Source of the DNA: a bacterium
Lineage (GTDB): Bacteria > Spirochaetota > UBA4802 > UBA5550
Assembly: GCA_024224995.1 (NCBI GenBank)
Contig: JAAENB010000446.1
Span: 1 to 37,593 of the forward strand
Reading direction: 5' to 3'
Length of the DNA: 37,593 nucleotides
The translations under genes were made by a program, and so were the position numbers. The notes below the pieces were generated by a model that worked only from the letters and a program-made list of their open reading frames with translations, ran no database searches and was not told the DNA's origin. Positions 31,236 through 37,593 of the stretch are shown in pieces. Each line of letters opens with the position of its first letter. Positions within the stretch are counted from its first letter, which is position 1.

Positions 31236-33692
31236 TTACTTTATTTTACCGGATATATTATACATCACCAGGAATGCGTCAATCGGTCCTACTCTGGCAG
31301 CTCCATTAAAACTGCCTGACGCGTAACCGGCAACAAAAATATTATCTGAGTTGTCTATTACAATTCCTGTAGCTTGATCTGAAGAATCTGAATCCAGCTG
31401 ACTGGTCCATTGCTTCACACCTGAAGAATCATATTTTGCCAGGATCGTGTCGGTTTGTCCGGAGAGTGTATTTCCGTCAAACCCGCCTTTCGTGAAACCG
31501 GAAATATAAAGATCTCCTGAACTGTCCAGTGCAACTCCGGAAGACCTGTCTTCCTCTTCTGTTCCCAATTGCCGGGTCCATTGTTTTTCCCCGTCTGAGT
31601 TATACTTTGCCAGAAAGATGTCATAATTACCGGCGTTTGTATTTCCATCAAGAACGCCATTGGTAAACCCGGTAAAGTAAATATTCCCGGAGCTGTCTAT
31701 TACCATTCCACTAACGAGATCAATAGTCGCAGCACCCGTATCCGATTCTTGAGTCCATTGCATTTCGCCATCTGAATTAAATTTTGTTAGAGACAACGAG
31801 TAGTATCCGTCGGCAATATAAATATTATCCAGGCTGTCTATTACTATTTTAGAACTAATACTCATTGAACTTATCAGTTTTGTCCATAGTTTTGTTCCTG
31901 TAGAGTTATACTTCACCAGGAAAATATCCAGAGAATTAGTGTTTTGTATCCCGTCCAGATTGCCCAGTGTATGTCCGGTTACGTAAATATTCCCTGAACT
32001 GTCTGCAGCAACCCCGGAAGCACGGTCACGCGCGGACGAACCCAATTGACGGGACCATTCCCTTGTACCGTCAGGGGAATACTTTGCCAGGAACATATCT
32101 TCATCTCCGGCATGTGCCGCATCTCCAAAATTTCCTCTTGTGGAGCCGGTAATATAAATACTCCCTGAATTGTCTATTGCGGCGGCGTAAGCCGTATCAC
32201 ACTCAGCTGTTCCTGATTGATGAGTCCATTGCTTCTCTCCGGCAGAATTGTACTTTGCCAGGAAAACATCGCCCTGTCCGGCGTCAATATTTCCATCCAG
32301 GCTTCCATAGGTAGTCCCGGTAATATAGAGACTACCCATGCTGTCAGTTACAATTGCAGCAGCCATATCGGTCTCAGTTGATCCCAGTATTTGCGTCCCG
32401 GACCAGATCGTATATGAAACAGTAAGTTGTTCCATTGCGTTTCCGTACAGGTCTTGACAATCAATAGACAGGGAACTGTCAACTCCATGGGGCCATAGGG
32501 AAGAGGGACTAATGGTAAGGGTATCATTTTCATACGTAGCAGTTGTCCATGTCGATTCAGCAATGGAACTCAAATCACCGCTAAGAGAACAGGTGCTGGT
32601 ATCCATGGATTCACTAAACGTTAATACAATCGTATCGGATCCATTTAATAACGAACCGCTTTCATGGTTTATGGATGCTGTTGGAGCAATAGAATCGCTA
32701 ATAGGATATGATAGAGTCAGTTGTTCCATTTTATTGCCGGACAAATCTTCACAATTAATATTGAGAGTGAAATTTTCTCCAAAATTCCATCCCTGAATAG
32801 GGGATATGGTAACGGTGTCATTCCCGTATGTTGTAGATGACCATGTTACCGTTGCTTCAGCGCTTAAGTCCCTGCCCGTAGAAAAACTGCCCGTATCTAT
32901 TGACTCGCTAAAAGTTATAACAATGTCAGCGGTTCTGTCCAGAGAAGATCCGTTTGCCGGGCTTACTTCTGCTGTTGGATCGGTAATTTCTAAAATAGAA
33001 TATGTTAAAGTAAGCATTCCATTCTTTAACGTATTACCGGCCAGATCTTTACAATTTACGTAAAGAGAAAAATCACTTCCATAACTCCATTCCGTTGAAG
33101 GACTTATGGTAAGAGTATCGTTCTCATGCTCGGTTTTTGACCATGTTAAATCTGCTTCGGAACTTAAATCTCCGCCTATGGATGTGGAATTAGTATCCAT
33201 TGATTCACTAAATTTTATTACAATATTGTCGGTTGTTGTTATAGAGGACCTGTCAAGCGGGCTTACTTCCGCTGTTGGACCGCTAATATCGGAAATAGAA
33301 TATGTCATAGTAAGCATTCCATTCTTTAACGAATTACCGGCCGAATCGTTACACGTTACCGTAAGAGATAAATCACTTCCATAACTCCATTCCGTTGAAG
33401 GACTTATGGTGAGCGTATCGTTCTCATGTTCGGTTTTTGACCATGTTGAAACTGCTTCGGAACTTAAATCTCCGCCTATGGATTTGGAATTAGTATCCAT
33501 TGATTCACTAAATGTTATTACAATATTGTCGGTTGTTGTTATAGAAGACCTGTCAAGGGGGCTCACTGTTGCTGTTGGAGAAACAGTATCGGTGTCCCCG
33601 GAACTAAAACCTTCCTCACTGCCACAGCCAATAAATGCCATAGCTGAAAATAATATAAAGCTTATAAAATAATGATTGATTTTACTGTTCAC
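31236..33692 (-). CDS. Lipoprotein with four Big_5-like Ig domains and a seven-bladed propeller
   Basis: An 818-aa lipoprotein from a GTG start (AAGGAG eight nt upstream), lipobox FIGC. Residues about 37-430 hold four Ig-like domains of the Big_5 type (ITFSESMDT, LTISPSTEWSYGSD, NCKDLAGN). From about 432 there are seven SBBP repeats (IVTDSMGSLYITGTTYGSLD then FLAKYNSAGEKQWT), one blade each, making a complete propeller; the fourth blade is shortened. It is probably a surface adhesin or ligand-binding protein on an Ig stalk. The first two Ig domains are almost identical in DNA over 200 bp, a recent tandem duplication. Confidence 0.85.
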   Translation of the reverse strand: MNSKINHYFISFILFSAMAFIGCGSEEGFSSGDTDTVSPTATVSPLDRSSITTTDNIVITFSESMDTNSKSIGGDLSSEAVSTWSKTEHENDTLTISPSTEWSYGSDLSLTVTCNDSAGNSLKNGMLTMTYSISDISGPTAEVSPLDRSSITTTDNIVIKFSESMDTNSTSIGGDLSSEADLTWSKTEHENDTLTISPSTEWSYGSDFSLYVNCKDLAGNTLKNGMLTLTYSILEITDPTAEVSPANGSSLDRTADIVITFSESIDTGSFSTGRDLSAEATVTWSSTTYGNDTVTISPIQGWNFGENFTLNINCEDLSGNKMEQLTLSYPISDSIAPTASINHESGSLLNGSDTIVLTFSESMDTSTCSLSGDLSSIAESTWTTATYENDTLTISPSSLWPHGVDSSLSIDCQDLYGNAMEQLTVSYTIWSGTQILGSTETDMAAAIVTDSMGSLYITGTTYGSLDGNIDAGQGDVFLAKYNSAGEKQWTHQSGTAECDTAYAAAIDNSGSIYITGSTRGNFGDAAHAGDEDMFLAKYSPDGTREWSRQLGSSARDRASGVAADSSGNIYVTGHTLGNLDGIQNTNSLDIFLVKYNSTGTKLWTKLISSMSISSKIVIDSLDNIYIADGYYSLSLTKFNSDGEMQWTQESDTGAATIDLVSGMVIDSSGNIYFTGFTNGVLDGNTNAGNYDIFLAKYNSDGEKQWTRQLGTEEEDRSSGVALDSSGDLYISGFTKGGFDGNTLSGQTDTILAKYDSSGVKQWTSQLDSDSSDQATGIVIDNSDNIFVAGYASGSFNGAARVGPIDAFLVMYNISGKIK
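33061..33570 (-). repeat. 300-bp period tandem duplication inside an Ig-domain gene
   Basis: 33061-33270 and 33361-33570 are about 90 percent identical with an offset of exactly 300 bp (100 codons), covering most of Ig domains 1 and 2. Such repeats allow domain-number change by recombination. Confidence 0.8.
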
Positions 33693-34036
33693 AATTTTTT
33701 CTCCTTTTTTTATGCTTATAATCTTATAGTGGTATTTTAGAGGGAAAAAGGGTAAAAAAAATATGGGATTTATTTTTTTTTACAAATTAATTGGACTGTT
33801 TTTTCCGGAGAGCCGGCAGCAAGCCGGTCACTGAGCGGAGTCGAAGTGACCGGAGCGAAGTTTATGCTCTCATATAAAGACTTGTCTGCAAATGAGATGA
33901 TTCCCTGTTGATAAGTTATTATATTTTATATAGTCACTACCGGGGGAGGTGTTCATGTTTAAGCCGCACCCGGTAAATCAATAAATAATCAACATAAAGT
34001 CTATAGTGTGTATAAAAATGTAATGGAGGCTGAATA
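33693..34036. other. Intergenic region with a REP-like hairpin
   Basis: No gene is visible. CCGGTCACT (33824-33832) pairs with AGTGACCGG (33845-33853) around a 12-nt loop. The word CACTGAGCGGAGTCGAAGTG inside it is a dispersed-repeat motif seen in many bacterial genomes. A TTGGACTGTTTTTTCCGG stretch at 33791 resembles the GGACGGT-type boxes found upstream of other lipoprotein genes here. Confidence 0.5.
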
Positions 34037-34600
34037 ATGCAGAAGTCGAGCAAGAAAACACTGAGTGTAATGGTCCCTGCCATAATCATTGCCGTAATAA
34101 TCATAGCCCTCTTCAACAGGACAGGGAAGAAGAACGAGCCTGATAAAATATCGCAGCAGGAAACTACTTTAATAGAAGAAACTGTAACAAAAGGGGCCGG
34201 AACAACCATTTTTGACCGGGTATTCGGCTCACAAACGGGCTCTGTGTCGGAACAAGAACCCGGAAACCCCGGCAGCGTAGACGACCTTAATGAAAGGATA
34301 CACAAAAGAAATCTTACCACGATCGATATCGATAATGTCCGGGAACAGGCCGCCGTTATTGAACGACCCTATACCAATGAAAAAGAGAAAAAAGAAGTAC
34401 AGGATAAACTGGGAGCGGAAAAAGTCCGGTTCACGGCCATGATCGGAGAAACGGAACGAAATATCAAAGCGGCCAGAGACGATGGGTCCAGGACCGAAGA
34501 AGAGATCAGCGAAGCTATGGAAGCGCTGGCCGAAATGAAAAAAGGACGAGCGTTCCTTTCGAACAGGATAGAAATGGTAGAAAATGATGATTTTGAATAA
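34037..34600 (+). CDS. Membrane-anchored coiled-coil protein
   Basis: A 187-aa protein: basic n-region (MQKSSKKTLS), one transmembrane helix (residues about 11-26), a low-complexity acidic/Thr linker, and a charged coiled coil (about 95-187) with runs such as EKEKKEVQDKLGAEK and EEEISEAMEALAEMKK. Its family is unknown. The short tail and lack of a cleavage motif suggest it stays anchored in the inner membrane facing the periplasm. GGAGG precedes the ATG. It is followed on the same strand, after 92 nt, by the phospholipase-like gene, which suggests a possible functional link. Confidence 0.7.
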   Translation: MQKSSKKTLSVMVPAIIIAVIIIALFNRTGKKNEPDKISQQETTLIEETVTKGAGTTIFDRVFGSQTGSVSEQEPGNPGSVDDLNERIHKRNLTTIDIDNVREQAAVIERPYTNEKEKKEVQDKLGAEKVRFTAMIGETERNIKAARDDGSRTEEEISEAMEALAEMKKGRAFLSNRIEMVENDDFE

Positions 34601-34692
34601 TTGTTGAGCAAGAAACACGTACCTGGAGAGCGTGAACTCTGTAAACTGGTGCGGTTTTTAATATAACTCATATACCAATTGGAGGGTAGAAA

Positions 34693-35784
34693 ATGAGAAA
34701 ATATTTCAATCTATTAGTTATTTTGGCGGTGCTGTTCATGTATATCGGAACAGCGCATGCCTGGAAGTTTGATACTCATAAGGATTCGGTAATCGATGCT
34801 TTTGAGTATATGGAAAAACAGGGCCACGGAAGCAATGAATACTTTGCCGCGGAATTCTTAAAATACGCGGGCGGGGACGACATTGCGGAGGAGCTGGGAC
34901 AGAAAAACGGGGAAACCGACAGTTTCACGGATACAGCGATTGGCGCATGGTGGATCGGTTATTGGAGTCACGTAACGCTTTTCGGCATGACCGCGAGTGT
35001 TACCGTATACTCGCATTTCATAACCATATTCCGGCCCGGCGTAAACGGGAACGCCTATGACGGGTATAACTACCGGAATTCTCTGGAAGACGGTTTCTGG
35101 GGACTTAACGGTCTCATAAAAACCATGATGTACAACATGGATGTGAAGAACAAAGGGAATGCCGGACGAAGCGTATTCAACCCCGCGGGCGGCCAGGGAA
35201 TCAAAAAGGCCTACCGGTTCCGGTACCAGGAGTCAGCAGCGAATAAATTCTATTCAACAACATCCTCGAGAAATTATAAAGATTTCCAGGATGTGGTCTT
35301 TGAACCGAACAGCAACGCGGCAGCATACTGGTATGGAAAAGCGCTGGAAGGAAGAATCTCAACCACCATAGAAAGAGAGCAAATTCTCTATGTGGCAACA
35401 GCAATGCATATGGGCGGAGACGCGAATGTGGTTCAGCATGTATGGAATACCAGCGATCATAATCATTTTGGCTATGAAAGCTGGGTAAACAGCAACTACG
35501 GCATTCTCTACAATGAGGAAACTGTAGCAGATTTGATTGATGAATTTAAAGAAGAACACAATATCTCCGATGATTCACAATTGAAAAATATAACCATACA
35601 GGAGATCTTTGTCTTTTTCGCGAAGAAAGCAATGAATACTCCCGGACCCTTATATTCAAAAGACTACGCCATCAAGTTTCTCGCGGGAGCAAGCGGCTAT
35701 AACGGAACAGTGGCATTAAACGTCCTCATACTCCGGAAATATGTCTATGACCTCTATACGGATGAGAGTGTTCGAAAGTTCTAA
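34693..35784 (+). CDS. Zinc-dependent phospholipase C / S1-P1 nuclease-fold enzyme
   Basis: A 363-aa exported protein. Signal cleavage after AHA would leave Trp24 as the first mature residue, as in clostridial alpha-toxin, where the N-terminal Trp ligates zinc. Candidate further ligands follow the family order: His29, Asp80, His93, His239-x3-Asp243, His249 and His258-x3-Glu262 (MHMGGD..., HFGYE). The His-to-His spacing of 10 between 239 and 249 equals that of alpha-toxin. The family hydrolyses phospholipids or, in the S1/P1 branch, nucleic acids; substrate is not decided. GGAGGG precedes the ATG. Release to the medium or periplasm is expected. Confidence 0.75.
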   Translation: MRKYFNLLVILAVLFMYIGTAHAWKFDTHKDSVIDAFEYMEKQGHGSNEYFAAEFLKYAGGDDIAEELGQKNGETDSFTDTAIGAWWIGYWSHVTLFGMTASVTVYSHFITIFRPGVNGNAYDGYNYRNSLEDGFWGLNGLIKTMMYNMDVKNKGNAGRSVFNPAGGQGIKKAYRFRYQESAANKFYSTTSSRNYKDFQDVVFEPNSNAAAYWYGKALEGRISTTIEREQILYVATAMHMGGDANVVQHVWNTSDHNHFGYESWVNSNYGILYNEETVADLIDEFKEEHNISDDSQLKNITIQEIFVFFAKKAMNTPGPLYSKDYAIKFLAGASGYNGTVALNVLILRKYVYDLYTDESVRKF

Positions 35785-35857
35785 GAAGTTTTAAGAAATT
35801 CTAAGAAAAAAAAATTAGCTTGATATTCACGCGATTAAGCGTTATACTCACAAACTA

Positions 35858-35887
35858 ACAGGGGAAGCGTAACAATGCTTCCCCTGT
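35858..35887 (+). terminator. Hairpin between phospholipase and PPIase genes
   Basis: ACAGGGGAAGC (35858-35868) and GCTTCCCCTGT (35877-35887) pair perfectly over 11 bp with an 8-nt loop. The following CAGTTTATC has a short T run only, so termination is likely but partial. Confidence 0.65.
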
Positions 35888-35918
35888 CAGTTTATCCCCG
35901 GTAGATGAGGTCTGTTAT

Positions 35919-37286
35919 ATGAAACGAATAAACGTAATCCTGATTATTGGCTCTATAGTGTTCAGCCTCTTTCCCGCTTGTTCTTCCGGAGATTCGGGCT
36001 CAATTTTCAACAGCGAACCCATAGCAAAAGCAGGCGACGAGATCATTACAAAAGGCTTCCTCACCTACACCATGCAAAAACTCGATATAAAGAAAGGGAA
36101 GGGGAAGAAGGGGAAAGAAGCTCTTAAGGGCGTGAAAAAAGAGGTCCTGTATAAAGTAATTGAGAATATCCTCATCGCCCGGCAAGCGGAGATCGAAGGA
36201 TTGGATAAAAGAGCGGAGGCAGCGGAACAGGTACGGAAACAGGTCCGGGCCGCGAAAAAGGAGTATACCTGTGAATGCCTCAAATTCGACGACTGTGACG
36301 GAGAGCTCTTTAAGCTCTTAAAAAAAGAGTATAAGCTGAATAATTATGCCATATCATGGGAAAAGGTCTTTATAAAAATAAAACGGACCTTTATCCCCTT
36401 TGGCGGGAAAATACCCCAAAAAAAGGAAACGAAAAAAGGAACGAAAAAAGAAATAGAAGAAAAGACCCGGAAGGGTGATATCCATAGCGACTATGCGTCC
36501 TCTGTAATAATATCAACATCAAAAGAGCGGACAACGCTTTTGAAGATCCTGGAGGCATTGAATGCCGATGAATATAACGCCTTAAAGACTGTTCCCGATG
36601 ATAAAAAAGACGCCGCCTTCCGGTCCATATTGGTCAATGAATATCTAAATGATCTTGCGGCAAAAACGGACAAAAAAGCGCGGGCCCTGTGGCAGGAAGT
36701 GGAATTGCGGGTGCGGCAGAATATACTGGTAGAGGCATATCAGCAATATATCGGTTTTGAGAGTATCAGCGGCGGGCGTCAAAGCCGGGTAGTCTATGAG
36801 GTAACAAAGAAAGAAGCACGTGATTTTTACGATAGCCATAAGCAGCTTTTTGAAGAACCGGTCTGGGTAGAGCTGTCACATATCCGCTGCGCCGATTATC
36901 CAACAGCCGAACAGGTGCGGAAGCACCTGCTAAAAGATCCTGCTCATTTTTGTGATTTAGCGAAAAAGCATTCAATAGCTCCTGACGCGAAAAAATGCGG
37001 ATATATTGGAAAAGTAACCCGGCAAAAGGGAAAAAAACTACCCTTGTATAAAGAATTCGGTTTTACCCTTGCCAGGGAAGGGCAGCTGAGCATACCGTTT
37101 CAAACGCCCCAGGGGAGTGAAGTGCTCATGCTCCATAAGCGGGGAACAAAACTGCGGCTCTTTGACGATGGGCACACCCAAAAGCTCATCAGGGAAAAAA
37201 TGCAGCCCCTCAAAAGAGAAGAGAAGCTCGCGCGTGTTATACGGGATATGAAGAAAAAACACCCCATAGAGATATATACGCCATAA
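35919..37286 (+). CDS. Parvulin-type peptidyl-prolyl isomerase lipoprotein
   Basis: A 455-aa lipoprotein (LFPAC, Cys near 21). Residues about 35-115 resemble the SurA/PrsA N-terminal helical chaperone segment (IAKAGDEIITKGFLTYTMQK), here with a Lys/Gly-rich insertion. A helical middle with a charged linker (about 165-190) follows, and residues about 315-420 form the parvulin PPIase domain (VELSHIRCADYPTAEQVRKH, FCDLAKKHSIAPDAKKCGYIG, FQTPQGSEVLMLHKRG). Such proteins help exported proteins fold at the membrane surface. GAGGT lies upstream. Its place behind a secreted enzyme and coiled-coil anchor suggests a role in their maturation, which is inference. Confidence 0.8.
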   Translation: MKRINVILIIGSIVFSLFPACSSGDSGSIFNSEPIAKAGDEIITKGFLTYTMQKLDIKKGKGKKGKEALKGVKKEVLYKVIENILIARQAEIEGLDKRAEAAEQVRKQVRAAKKEYTCECLKFDDCDGELFKLLKKEYKLNNYAISWEKVFIKIKRTFIPFGGKIPQKKETKKGTKKEIEEKTRKGDIHSDYASSVIISTSKERTTLLKILEALNADEYNALKTVPDDKKDAAFRSILVNEYLNDLAAKTDKKARALWQEVELRVRQNILVEAYQQYIGFESISGGRQSRVVYEVTKKEARDFYDSHKQLFEEPVWVELSHIRCADYPTAEQVRKHLLKDPAHFCDLAKKHSIAPDAKKCGYIGKVTRQKGKKLPLYKEFGFTLAREGQLSIPFQTPQGSEVLMLHKRGTKLRLFDDGHTQKLIREKMQPLKREEKLARVIRDMKKKHPIEIYTP

Positions 37287-37346
37287 GCATCCTTTTTGCC
37301 GGGGGAGATGTACGGAGCCCGGTGTAACTATTCGAAGGAAATAGTC

Positions 37347-37373
37347 TTGACAACTTAACTCAAAAAATATAAG
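37347..37373 (+). promoter_or_regulatory. Possible promoter toward the right edge
   Basis: TTGACA at 37347-37352 with TATAAG at 37368-37373 (15-bp spacer). The gene it would serve lies outside the window, beyond the inverted repeat at 37440. Confidence 0.3.
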
Positions 37374-37439
37374 AAAAAATAATTTTATTTCTTAAGAGCA
37401 GCTGACCCCGCAGAGCGGGCTATATAAGGTATATCAACC

Positions 37440-37550
37440 CGGAATGTAAATTATGCCTGCCACCTCTGCAGAACGTTCGGAACTCGCTCCGCTCAAACAG
37501 CCTCACAACCTGCCGAGGCATCACTCCAGGCAGGCATAATTTACATTCCG
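37440..37550. repeat. Inverted-repeat element with 22-bp perfect arms
   Basis: Arms 37440-37461 and 37529-37550 are perfect complements (outer end CGGAATGTAAATTATGCC) enclosing 67 nt with GCGG-rich GAACTCGCTCCGCTCAAAC. Its right arm runs into the dispersed repeat shared with 15-63. Size and arms are MITE- or REP-like; no gene and no obvious target-site duplication were seen. Confidence 0.75.
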
Positions 37551-37589
37551 AATGACGTTTTTCGGTATATTAAGACACGACCGACCCTG
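37541..37589. repeat. Dispersed repeat, right copy
   Basis: The same 49-nt sequence as 15-63, differing at two positions, in the same orientation. It overlaps the right arm of the inverted-repeat element. Confidence 0.75.
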
Positions 37590-37593
37590 CGAA

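Noticed and set aside
32512..33672. Series of plus-strand frames opposite the Ig-domain gene
   Set aside because: They repeat with the Ig domains because they are shadows of the sense repeats. None has a ribosome-binding site.

Overview
The window looks like an accessory, lipoprotein-rich stretch of a diderm bacterial chromosome of moderate to low GC. Shine-Dalgarno sites are strong (AGGAG/GGAGG), promoters are sigma-70-like (TTGACA-17-TATAAT is perfect at 20908), and at least nine proteins carry lipoprotein signal peptides. A Spirochaetota-like organism is my best guess from the density of lipoproteins with beta-propeller, Ig-like and YadA-like repeats, but no taxonomic marker gene is present. 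No rRNA, tRNA, transposase or CRISPR array was seen. Both ends of the window carry the same dispersed repeat (15-63 and 37541-37589, direct orientation, two mismatches), so the window may be an assembly segment bounded by repeats.

0-6.5 kb: two near-identical cassettes (promoter, TetR-type operator, four-PPC-domain lipoprotein, terminator) bracket an exported alpha/beta-hydrolase. A rhodanese lipoprotein follows the second cassette, and a 40-bp rhodanese active-site fragment precedes it, which suggests an older tandem duplication. 6.5-10.5 kb: two paralogous exported 650-aa proteins whose spaced motifs recall the TraB/ChaN/erythromycin-esterase (TIKI) fold. 10.8-13.7 kb: a protein with an internal duplication and a MolR/DUF4132-upstream-like tail, then a convergent protein with an internal repeat.

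14-21 kb: a coiled-coil/YadA-head-like lipoprotein, then a zone of gene debris (a frameshifted YD-like protein, a phage tail-collar C-terminus, paired LYGYEMRA remnants), a 602-aa protein with a degenerate SUMF1/FGE-like domain, two tiny hydrophilic proteins sharing an N-x-x-x-Q-[LM]-N-x-N motif, a zinc-ribbon membrane protein, and a small HTH-like gene whose start is preceded by four helically phased GGGACAAA repeats. 21-26.5 kb: a small lipoprotein, an M19-like dipeptidase lipoprotein, a 0.5-kb highly structured non-coding segment closed by a 16-bp perfect inverted repeat, more gene remnants, and a beta-propeller lipoprotein.

26.6-37.3 kb: a complete class I DAHP synthase (the only clear central-metabolism gene), an unknown helical protein, a receptor-L-domain-like lipoprotein whose start codon seems lost, a chimera of a truncated GyrI-like domain and an exported protein, an Ig-like plus seven-bladed propeller lipoprotein, and a co-directional group of a membrane-anchored coiled-coil protein, a zinc-dependent phospholipase C-like enzyme and a parvulin-type PPIase lipoprotein. 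Overall the genes build and process an envelope/secreted repertoire. Repeated duplications and remnants point to active gene turnover.
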